NCBI GenBank assembly: GCA_949316495.1 | Contig: OX439010.1 | Span: forward strand, 1,183,001 to 1,247,000 | Direction of reading: 5' to 3' | Source: Amphiduros pacificus | Taxonomy: Eukaryota > Annelida > Polychaeta > Phyllodocida > Hesionidae | DNA: 64,000 nucleotides | Part shown: positions 1 to 9,360 of the stretch, piece by piece | How the letters are laid out: every line of letters starts with the position of its first letter | Numbering within the stretch: the stretch's first letter is position 1 | The notes under the pieces: generated by a model | The model's input: only the letters and a program-made list of their open reading frames with translations | Databases searched by the model: none | Told to the model about the DNA's origin: nothing | Program-made: the position numbers and the translations under genes

Positions 1-310
1 CTTTTCCGAGTTACCGTTGATCATCGGCACGTCAGAAATCGATTGGGTGGCTCCGAAATTTTTTTCTAAAGTGCATCTCACCCCATTCCACATTTCTGAT
101 CGGAGAAAACAGTGATCAGCATGCATATATGAAAAATTCAAAACCAATCTTTCGCCCTTTTTCGAGTTACCGTTGATCATCGGCACGTCAGAAATCGATT
201 GGGTGGCTCCGAAATCTTTTTCTGAAGTGCATCTCACCCCATTCCACATTTCTGATCTGTTTGGAGAAAGCAGTGATCAGTATGCATATATGAAAAATTC
301 AAAACCAATA
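1..310 (+). repeat. Left copy of a 3715-bp recurrence in array 1
   Basis: The first 310 bp reappear at 3716-4025 with no difference seen until a T/C change near the right end. The match includes a rare 5-bp deletion just after GATC (GATCGGAGAAAA at about 98-109, where other units have GATCTGTTTGGAG), an AATCTTTCGCCC variant and a TCTGAAGTG variant. The spacing is 23 units less 11 bp. This suggests array 1 also has higher-order periodicity of about 23 units. Only one full period lies inside the window, so this rests on a single pair. Confidence 0.75.
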
Positions 311-3300
311 TTTCGCCCCTTTTTTGAGTTACCGTTGATCATCGGCACGTCAGAAATCGATTGGGTGGCTCCGAATTTTTTTTCTAAAGTGCATCTCACC
401 CCATTCCACATTACTGATCTGTTTGGAGAAAGCAGTGATCAGTATGCATATATGAAAAATTCAAAACCAATATTTCGCCCCTTTTTCGAGTTACCGTTGA
501 TCATCGGCACGTCAGAAATCGATTGGGTGGCTCCGAAATTTTGTTCTAAAGTGCATCTCACCCCATTCCACATTACTGATCTGTTTGGAGAAAGCAGTGA
601 TCAGTATGCATATATGAAAAATTCAAAACCAATATTTCGCCCCTTTTTCGAGTTACCGTTGATCATCGGCACGTCAGAAATCGATTGGGTGGCTCCGAAA
701 TTTTGTTCTAAAGTGCATCTCACCCCATTCCACATTTCTGATCTGTTTGGAGAAAGCAGTGATCAGTATGCATATATGAAAAATTCAAAACAAATATTTC
801 GCCCCTTTTCCGAGTTACCGTTGATCATCGGCACGTCAGAAATCGATTGGGTGGCTCCGAAATTTTTTTCTAAAGTGCATCTCACCCCATTCCACATTTC
901 TGATCTGTTTGGAGAAAAAAGTGATCAGCATGCATATATGAAAAATTCAAAATCAATATTTCGCCCCTTTTTCGAGTTACCGTTGATCATCGGCACGTCA
1001 GAAATCGATTGGGTGGCTCCAAAATTTTTTTTTTAAGTGCATCTCACCCCATTCCACATTTCTGATCTGTTTGGAGAAAGCAGTGATCAGCATGCATATA
1101 TGAAAAATTCAAAACCAATATTTCGCCCTTTTTCGAGTTACCGTTGATCATCGGCACGTCAGAAATCGATTGGGTGCTTCCGAAATCTTTTTCTAAAGTG
1201 CATCTCACCCCATTCCACATTTCTGATCTGTTTGGAGAAAGCAGTGATCAGTATGCATATATGAAAAATTCAAAACCAATATTTCGCCCCTTTTTTGAGT
1301 TACCGTTGATCATCGGCACGTCAGAAATCGATTGGGTGGCTCCGAATTTTTTTTCTAAAGTGCATCTCACCCCATTCCACATTACTGATCTGTTTGGAGA
1401 AAGCAGTGATCAGTATGCAAATATGAAAAATTCAAAACCAATATTTCGCCCCTTTTTCGAGTTACCGTTGATCATCGGCACGTCAGAAATCGATTGGGTG
1501 GCTCCGAAATTTTTTTTTTAAGTGCATCTCACCCCATTCCACATTTCTGATCTGTTTGGAGAAAGCAGTGATCAGCATGCATATATGAAAAATTCAAAAC
1601 CAATATTTCGCCCTTTTTCGAGTTACCGTTGATCATCGGCACGTCAGAAATCGATTGGGTGGCTCCGAAATTTTTTTGTAAAGTGCATCTCACCCCATTC
1701 CACATTTCTGATCTGTTTGGAGAAAGCAGTGATCAGTATGCATATATGAAAAATTCAAAACCAATATTTCGCCCCTTTTTCGAGCTACCGTTGATCATCG
1801 GCACGTCAAAAATCGATTGGGTGGCTCCGAAATTTTGTTCTAAAGTGCATCTCACCCCATTCCACATTTCTGATCTGTTTGGAGAAAGCAGTGATCAGCA
1901 TGCATATATGAAAAATTCAAAACCAATATTTCGCCCTTTTTCGAGTTACCGTTGATCATCGGCACGTCAGAAATCGATTGGGTGGCTCCGAAATCTTTTT
2001 CTATAGTGCATCTCACCCCATTCCACATTTCTGATCTGTTTGGAGAAAGCAGTGATCAATATGCATATATGAAAAATTCAAAACCAATATTTCGCCCCTT
2101 TTTTGAGTTACCGTTGATCATCGGCACGTCAGAAATCGATTGGGTGGCTCCGAAATTTTTTTCTAAAGTGCATCTCACCCCATTCCACATTACTGATCTG
2201 TTTGGAGAAAGCAGTGATCAGTATGCATATATGAAAAATTCAAAACCAATATTTCGCCCCTTTTTCGAGTTACCTTTGATCATCGGCACGTCAGAAATCC
2301 ATTGGGTGGCTCCGAAATTTTGGTCTAAAGTGCATCTCACCCCATTCCACATTTCTGATCTGTTTCAAGAAAGCAGTGATCAGTATGCATATATGAAAAA
2401 TTCAAAACAAATATTTCGCCCCTTTTCCCAGTTACCGTTGATCATCGGCACGTCAGAAATCGATTGGGTGGCTCCGAAATTTTTTTCTAAAGTGCATCTC
2501 ACCCCATTCCACATTTCTGATCTGTTTGGAGAAAGCAGTGATCAGCATGCATATATGAAAAATTCAAAACCAATATTTCGCCCCTTTTTCGAGCTACCGT
2601 TGATCATTGGCACGTCAGAAATCGATTGGGTGGCTCCGAAATTTTGTTCTAAAGTGCATCTCACCCCATTCCACATTTCTGATCTGTTGGGAGAAAGCAG
2701 TGATCAGTATGCATATATGAAAAATTCAAAACCAATATTTCGCCTCTTTTCCGAGTTACCGTTGATCATCGGCACGTCAGAAATCGATTGGGTGGCTCCG
2801 AAATCTTTTTCTAAAGTGCATCTCACCCCATTCCACATTTCTGATCTGTTTGGAGAAAGCATTGATCAGTATGCATATATGAAAAATTCAAAACCAATAT
2901 TTCGCCCCTTTTTTGAGTTACCGTTGATCATCGGCACGTCAGAAATCGATTGGGTGGCTCCAAAATTTTGTTCTAAAGTGCATCTCACCCCATTCCACAT
3001 TTATGATCTGTTTGGAGAAAGCAGTGATCAGTATGCATATATGAAAAATTCAAAACCAATATTTCGCCCCTTTTTCGAGATACCGTTGATCATCGGCACG
3101 TGAGAAATCGATTGGGTGGCTCCGAATTTTTTTCTAAAGTGCATCTCACCCCATTCCACATTTATGATCTGTTTGGAGAAAGCAGTGATCAGTATGCATA
3201 TACGAAAAATTCAAAACCAATATTTCGCCCCTTTTTCGAGTTACCGTTGATCATCGGCACGTCAGAAATCGATTGGGTGGCTCCGAAATTTTGTTCTAAA

Positions 3301-3715
3301 GTGCATCTCACCCCATTCCACATTTCTGATCTGTTTGGAGAAAGCAGTGATCAGTATGCATATATGAAAAATTCAAAACAAATATTTCGCCCCTTTTCCG
3401 AGTTACTGTTGATCATCGGCACGTCAGAAATCGATTGGGTGGCTCCAAATTTTTTTTTTTAAGTGCATCTCACCCCATTCCACATTTCTGATCTGTTTGG
3501 AGAAAGCAGTGATCAGCATGCATATATGAAAAATTCAAAACCAATATTTCGCCCTTTTTCGAGTTACCGTTGATCATCGGCACGTCAGAAATCGATTGGG
3601 TGGCTCCGAAATTTTGTTCTAAAGTGCATCTCACCCCATTCCACATTTCTGATCTGTTTGGAGAAAGCAGTGATCAGTATGCATATATGAAAAATTCAAA
3701 ACAAATATTTCGCCC

Positions 3716-4025
3716 CTTTTCCGAGTTACCGTTGATCATCGGCACGTCAGAAATCGATTGGGTGGCTCCGAAATTTTTTTCTAAAGTGCATCTCACCCCA
3801 TTCCACATTTCTGATCGGAGAAAACAGTGATCAGCATGCATATATGAAAAATTCAAAACCAATCTTTCGCCCTTTTTCGAGTTACCGTTGATCATCGGCA
3901 CGTCAGAAATCGATTGGGTGGCTCCGAAATCTTTTTCTGAAGTGCATCTCACCCCATTCCACATTTCTGATCTGTTTGGAGAAAGCAGTGATCAGTATGC
4001 ATATATGAAAAATTCAAAACCAATA
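3716..4025 (+). repeat. Right copy of the 3715-bp recurrence in array 1
   Basis: This is the second copy of the block at 1-310, recognised by the same 5-bp deletion (GATCGGAG at 3813-3820) and linked variants. After about 4025 the two copies part: the next unit here has TTTTGTTCT where the left copy has TTTTTTTTCT followed by an ATTACTGAT unit. It ends less than one unit before the orientation switch, so the period is cut off by the inversion. Confidence 0.75.
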
Positions 4026-4149
4026 TTTCGCCCCTTTTTCGAGTTACCGTTGATCATCGGCACGTCAGAAATCGATTGGGTGGCTCCGAAATTTTGTTCT
4101 AAAGTGCATCTCACCCCATTCCACATTTCTGATCTGTTTGGAGAAAGCA

Positions 4150-4199
4150 GTGATCAGTATGCATATATGAAAATTTTTTCAAGAATACATGCTGATCAC
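4150..4199. other. Orientation switch between arrays 1 and 2 (imperfect palindrome)
   Basis: Array 1 stops at TGAAAA (4168-4173) and is followed directly by TTTTTTCAAG (4174-4183), the reverse complement of the same part of the unit. The result is a 50-bp imperfect palindrome centred between 4174 and 4175, with outer arms GTGATCAG (4150-4157) and CTGATCAC (4192-4199) and an inner TGAAAA/TTTTCA stem. The normal unit already carries a small dyad at this place (TGAAAAATTCA in array 1, TTGAATTTTTCAA in array 2), so the switch lies inside a pre-existing short palindrome. No unique sequence separates the arrays. The flanking units then form a much larger inverted pair at about 80% identity. An old inversion, a fold-back event or the meeting of two opposed arrays would all fit. 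Confidence 0.92.
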
Positions 4200-4320
4200 T
4201 ACAGCCTCCAAAAAAATGTGCATTGGGGTGAGATACACCTTCAAACAATTTTTTAGAGCGAGCTGAGCGATTTCTGACGTGCCGGTGATCAACGGTAACG
4301 TCAGAAAAAAAAATCAAAGA
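4174..4320 (-). repeat. Damaged first units of array 2 beside the inversion
   Basis: The first array 2 unit lacks 7 bp (TCAAAGA) after its A-tract: CCTCCAAAAAAATGTGCATT at 4205-4224. It then runs from CGTCAGAAA straight into AAAAAATCAAAG near 4301-4317, losing 58 bp between two A-runs. Both deletions have an end in the A-tract, which suggests replication slippage or end-joining through short A homology. Such damage is rare further into the array. Confidence 0.85.
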
Positions 4321-4377
4321 TGTGCATTGGGGTGAGATACACCTTCAAACAATTTTTCAGAGCGAGCTGAGCGATTT

Positions 4378-4408
4378 CTGACGTGCCGGTGATCAACGGT
4401 TACGTCAG
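4378..4408. other. Example of the type A dyad element centred on TGATCA
   Basis: This is at the same place in the unit as the type B dyad but with outer bases exchanged: CTGACGT on the left and ACGTCAG on the right, a perfect 7-bp outer pairing, with CCG/CGG further in around TGATCA. A subset of type A units has CCGTTGATCAACGG, a perfect 14-bp palindrome (for example near 7998-8020). Representative of once-per-unit elements throughout array 2. Confidence 0.7.
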
Positions 4409-4540
4409 AAAGGGGCCAAATTTTGGTTTTGAAATTTTTCAAGAATACGTGCTGATCACTACAGCCTCCAAAAAAATCAAAGATGTGCATTGGGGTGAGA
4501 TACACCTTAAAATAAAATTTCAGAGCCACCCAATCGATTT

Positions 4541-4571
4541 GTGACGTGCCGATGATCAACGGCAGCGTCAC
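4541..4571. other. Example of the type B dyad element centred on TGATCA
   Basis: The left arm GTGACGTGCCG pairs with the right arm CGGCAGCGTCAC, 11 base pairs with one unpaired C, around a TGATCA core. The element occurs once per type B unit; this is a representative. No protein-binding role is known to me. It could be a protein-binding site or a cruciform-prone segment. Confidence 0.7.
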
Positions 4572-7000
4572 ACCGGGGCCAAATATTAGTTTTGAATTTT
4601 TCAAGAATACATGCTGATCACTACAGCCTCCAAAAAAATCAAAGATGTGCATTGGGGTGAGATACACCTTAAAATAAAATTTCAGAGCCACCCAATCGAT
4701 TTTTGACGTGCCGATGATCAACGGCAGCGTCACACCGGGGCCAAATATTAGTTTTGAATTTTTCAAGAATACATGCTGATCACTACAGCCTCCAAAAAAA
4801 TCAAAGATGTGCATTGGGGTGAGATACACCTTAAAATAAAATTTCATAGCCACCCAATCGATTTGTGACGTGCCGATGATCAACGGCAGCGTCACCCCGG
4901 GGCCAAATATTGGTTTTGAATTTTTCAAGAATACATGCTGATCACTACAGCCTCCAAAAAAATCAAAGATGTGCATTGGGGTGAGATACACCTTCAAACA
5001 ATTTTTCAGAGCGAGCTGAGCGATTTCTGACGTGCCGGTGATCAACGGTTACGTCAGAAAGGGGCCAAATTTTGGTTTTGAAATTTTTCAAGAATATGTG
5101 CTGATCACTACAGCCTCCAAAAAAATCAAAGATGTGCATTGGGGTGAGATACACTTTAAAATAAAATTTCAGAGCCACCCAATCGATTTGTGACGTGCCG
5201 ATGATCAACGGCAGCGTCACACCGGGGCCAAATATTGGTTTTGAATTTTTCAAGAATACATGCTGATCACTACAGCCTCCAAAAAAATCAAAGATGTGCA
5301 TTGGGGTGAGATACACCTTCACACAATTTTTCAGAGCGACCTGAGCGATTTCTGACGTGCCGTTGATCAACGGTAACGTCAGAAAGGGGCCAAATATTGG
5401 TTTTGAATTTTTCAAGAATACATGCTGATCACTACAGCCTCCAAAAAAAATCAAAGATGTGCATTGGGGTGAGATACACCTTCAAACAATTTTTCAGAGC
5501 GAGCTGAGCGATTTCTGACGTGCCGGTGATCAACGGTTACGTCAGAAAGGGGCCAAATTTTGGTTTTGAAATTTTTCAAGAATACGTGCTGATCACTACA
5601 GCCTCCAAAAAAATCAAAGATGTGCATTGGGGTGAGATACACCTTAAAATAAAATTTCAGAGCCACCCAATCGATTTGTGACGTGCCGATGATCAACGGC
5701 AGCGTCACACCGGGGCCAAATATTAGTTTTGAATTTTTCAAGAATACATGCTGATCACTACAGCCTCCAAAAAAATCAAAGATGTGCATTGGGGTGAGAT
5801 ACACCTTAAAATAAAATTTCAGAGCCACCCAATCGATTTGTGACGTGCCGATGATCAACGGCAGCGTCACCCCGGGGCCAAATATTGGTTTTGAATTTTT
5901 CAAGAATACATGCTGATCACTACAGCCTCCAAAAAAATCAAAGATGTGCATTGGGGTGAGATACACCTTCAAACAATTTTTCAGAGCGAGCTGAGCGATT
6001 TCTGACGTGCCGGTGATCAACGGTAACGTCAGAAAGGGGCCAAATATTGGTTTTGAATTTTTCCAGAATACATGCTGATCACTACAGCCTCCAAAAAAAT
6101 CAAAGATGTGCATTGGGGTGAGATACACCTTAAAATAAAATTTCAGAGCCACCCAATCGATTTGTGACGTGCCGATGATCAACGGCAGCGTCACACCGGG
6201 GCCAAATATTAGTTTTGAATTTTTCAAGAATACATGCTGATCACTACAGCCTCCAAAAAAATCAAAGATGTGCATTGGGGTGAGATACACCTTAAAATAA
6301 AATTTCATAGCCACCCAATCGATTTGTGACGTGCCGATGATCAACGGCAGCGTCACACCGGGGCCAAATATTAGTTTTGAATTTTTCAAGAATACATGCT
6401 GATCACTACAGCCTCCAAAAAACTCAAAGATGTGCATTGGGGTGAGATACACCTTAAAATAAAATTTCATAGCCACCCAATCGATTTGTGACGTGCCGAT
6501 GATCAACGGCAGCGTCACACTGGGGCCAAATATTGGTTTTGAATTTTTCCAGAATACATGCTGATCACTACAGCCTCCAAAAAAAATCAAAGATGTGCAT
6601 TGGGGTGAGATACACCTTCAAACAATTTTTCGGTGCGAGCTGAGCGATTTCTGACGTGCCGGTGATCAACGGTAACGTCAGAAAGGGGCCAAATATTGGT
6701 TTTGAATTTTTCAAGAATACATGCTGATCACTACAGCCTCCAAAAAAATCAAAGATGTGCATTGGGGTGAGATACACCTTAAAATAAAATTTCACAGCCA
6801 CCCAATCGATTTGTGACGTGCCGATGATCAACGGCAGCGTCACACTGGGGCCAAATATTGGTTTTGAATTTTTCCAGAATACATGCTGATCACTACAGCC
6901 TCCAAAAAAATCAAAGATGTGCATTGGGGTGAGATACACCTTCAAACAATTTTTCAGAGCGAGCTGAGCGATTTCTGACGTGCCGGTGATCAACGGTTAC

Positions 7001-7051
7001 GTCAGAAAGGGGCCAAATTTTGGTTTTGAAATTTTTCAAGAATATGTAACG
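7001..7051 (-). repeat. Truncated unit (about 50 bp)
   Basis: GTCAGAAAGGGGCC occurs at 7001 and again at 7051, 50 bp apart instead of 162. The sequence passes from AAGAATATGT directly into AACGTCAGAAAGG, so about 112 bp of a unit is missing. It is the shortest unit seen in array 2. Confidence 0.9.
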
Positions 7052-9360
7052 TCAGAAAGGGGCCAAATATTGGTTTTGAATTTTTCCAGAATACATGCTG
7101 ATCACTACAGCCTCCAAAAAAATCAAAGATGTGCATTGGGGTGAGATACACCTTCAAACAATTTTTCAGAGCGAGCTGAGCGATTTCTGACGTGCCGGTG
7201 ATCAACGGTTACTTCAGAAAGGGGCCAAATATTGGTTTTGAAATTTTTCAAGAATACATGCTGATCACTACAGCCTCCAAAAAAATCAAAGATGTGCATT
7301 GGGGTGAGATACACCTTCAAACAATTTGTTAGAGCGAGCTGAGCGATTTCTGACGTGCCGGTGATCAACCATGACGTCAGAAAGGGGCCAAATATTGGTT
7401 TTGAATTTTTCAAGAATACATGCTGATCACTACAGCCTCCAAAAAATTCAAAGATGTGCATTGGGGTGAGATACACCTTAAAATAAAATTTCATAGCCAC
7501 CCAATCGATTTGTGACGTGCCGATGATCAACGGCAGCGTCACACCGGGGCCAAATATTAGTTTTGAATTTTTCAAGAATACATGCTGATCACTACAGCCT
7601 CCAAAAAAATCAAAGATGTGCATTGGGGTGAGATACACCTTCAAACAATTTTTCAGAGCGAGCTGAGCGATTTCTGACGTGCCGGTGATCAACGGTTACG
7701 TCAGAAAGGGGCCAAATTTTGGTTTTGAAATTTTTCAAGAATACGTGCTGATCACTACAGCCTCCAAAAAAATCAAAGATGTGCATTGGGGTGAGATACA
7801 CTTTAAAATAAAATTTCAGAGCCACCCAATCGATTTGTGACGTGCCGATGATCAACGGCAGCGTCACACCGGGGCCAAATATTGGTTTTGAATTTTTCCA
7901 GAATACATGCTGATCACTACAGCCTCCAAAAAAATCAAAGATGTGCATTGGGGTGAGATACACCTTCACACAATTTTTCAGAGCGACCTGAGCGATTTCT
8001 GACGTGCCGTTGATCAACGGTAACGTCAGAAAGGGGCCAAATATTGGTTTTGAATTTTTCAAGAATACATGCTGATCACTACAGCCTCCAAAAAAATCAA
8101 AGATGTGCATCTTCAAACAATTTTTCAGAGCGAGCTGAGCGATTTCTGACGTGCCGGTGATCAACGGCAGCGTCAGAAAGGGGCCAAATATTGGTTTTGA
8201 ATTTTTCAAGAATACGTGCTGATCACTACAGCCTCCAAAAAAATCAAAGATGTGCATTGGGGTGAGATACACTTTAAAATAAAATTTCAGAGCCACCCAA
8301 TCGATTTGTGACGTGCCGATGATCAACGGCAGCGTCACACCGGGGCCAAATATTAGTTTTGAATTTTTCAAAAATACATGCTGATCACTACAGCCTCCAA
8401 AAAAATCAAAGATGTGCATTGGGGTGAGATACACCTTAAAATAAAATTTCATAGCCACCCAATCGATTTGTGACGTGCCGATGATCAACGGCAGCGTCAC
8501 ACCGGGGCCAAATATTAGTTTTGAATTTTTCAAGAATACATGCTGATCACTACAGCCTCCAAAAAAATCAAAGATGTGCATTGGGGTGAGATACACCTTA
8601 AAATAAAATTTCATAGCCACCCAATCGATTTGTGACGTGCCGATGATCAACGGCAGCGTCACACTGGGGCCAAATATTGGTTTTGAATTTTTCCAGAATA
8701 CATGCTGATCACTACAGCCTCCAAAAAAATCAAAGATGTGCATTGGGGTGAGATACACCTTCACACAATTTTTCAGAGCGAGCTGAGCGATTTCTGACGT
8801 GCCGGTGATCAACGGTAACGTCAGAAAGGGGCCAAATATTGGTTTTGAATTTTTCCAGAATACATGCTGATCACTACAGCCTCCAAAAAAATCAAAGATG
8901 TGCATTGGGGTGAGATACACCTTCAAACAATTTTTCGGAGCGAGCTGAGCGATTTCTGACGTGCCGGTTATCAACGGTAACGTCAGAAAGGGGCCAAATA
9001 TTGGTTTTGAATTTTTCAAGAATACATGCTGATCACTACAGCCTCCAAAAAAATCAAAGATGTGCATTGGGGTGAGATACACCTTCACACAATTTTTCAG
9101 AGCGACCTGAGCGATTTCTGACGTGCCGTTGATCAACGGTAACGTCAGAAAGGGGCCAAATATTGGTTTTGAATTTTTCAAGAATACATGCTGATCACTA
9201 CAGCCTCCAAAAAAATCAAAGATGTGCATTGGGGTGAGATACACCTTCAAACAATTTTTCAGAGCGAGCTGAGCGATTTCCGACGTGCCGGTGATCAACG
9301 GTTACGTCAGAAAGGGGCCAAATATTGGTTTTGAAATTTTTCAAGAATACATGCTGATCA

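Larger units (their letters stand above)
1..4173 (+). repeat. Satellite array 1, 162-bp unit, about 26 units
   Basis: This is a head-to-tail array of a 162-bp unit whose stop-free frame reads on the + strand. Every unit carries landmarks such as TTGATCATCGGCACGTCAG, ATCGATTGGGTGGCTCC, GTGCATCTCACCCCATTCC and GCATATATGAAAAATTC. The consensus is about 40% GC. Units differ from each other at a few sites: a T-rich stretch after GGCTCCGAAA with several alleles, ATTTCTGAT/ATTACTGAT/ATTTATGAT, CAGTATGC/CAGCATGC, and CCCC/CCC before the T-run. Single-base changes in the T-runs and C-run alter unit length, so open frames break at about 1036, 1521, 1955 and 3462. The array is open at the left window edge, so its true size is unknown. 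It belongs to the same family as array 2 but is a distinct subfamily, about 20% diverged. It resembles array 2 type B more than type A in the GGCACGTCA..ATCGATTGGGTGGCT segment. Confidence 0.97.
4321..9360 (-). repeat. Junction-proximal heterogeneous part of array 2
   Basis: About 31 units of types A, B and the 163-bp subclass in an order not copied as one long block elsewhere in the window. Short motifs of unit order do recur: the run at 4963-5454 has the same unit order as those at 9747-10190 and 20729-21220. Irregular units cluster here: a 50-bp remnant near 7001-7051, a 15-bp deletion near 8110, and a TGACGTCAG/TTACTTCAG/CCATGACGTCAG set of local variants. The longest open frame of the window (7610-9298 on -, 562 codons, 10.4 units) lies here only because no 163-bp unit interrupts it. 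I read this zone as less homogenised array edge. Confidence 0.7.

Noticed and set aside
173-3462. Repeat-protein gene on the + strand (frames at 173-1036 and 1952-3103)
   Set aside because: Same explanation in array 1: frames break at single-base length changes in T- and C-runs, and neighbouring pieces are in different frames.
3674-3964. 96-codon frame on the - strand within array 1
   Set aside because: Antisense frame that stays open only because of the 5-bp deletion unit at about 3816; nothing supports it.
7610-9298. 562-codon open frame on the - strand, and some hundred other frames of 67 to 441 codons
   Set aside because: They are tilings of one stop-free frame of the 162-bp unit. Their ends fall where unit length changes, starts are internal ATGs of the repeat, and codon-position counts show no protein constraint. 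No promoter, splice structure or ribosome-binding signal distinguishes any of them.
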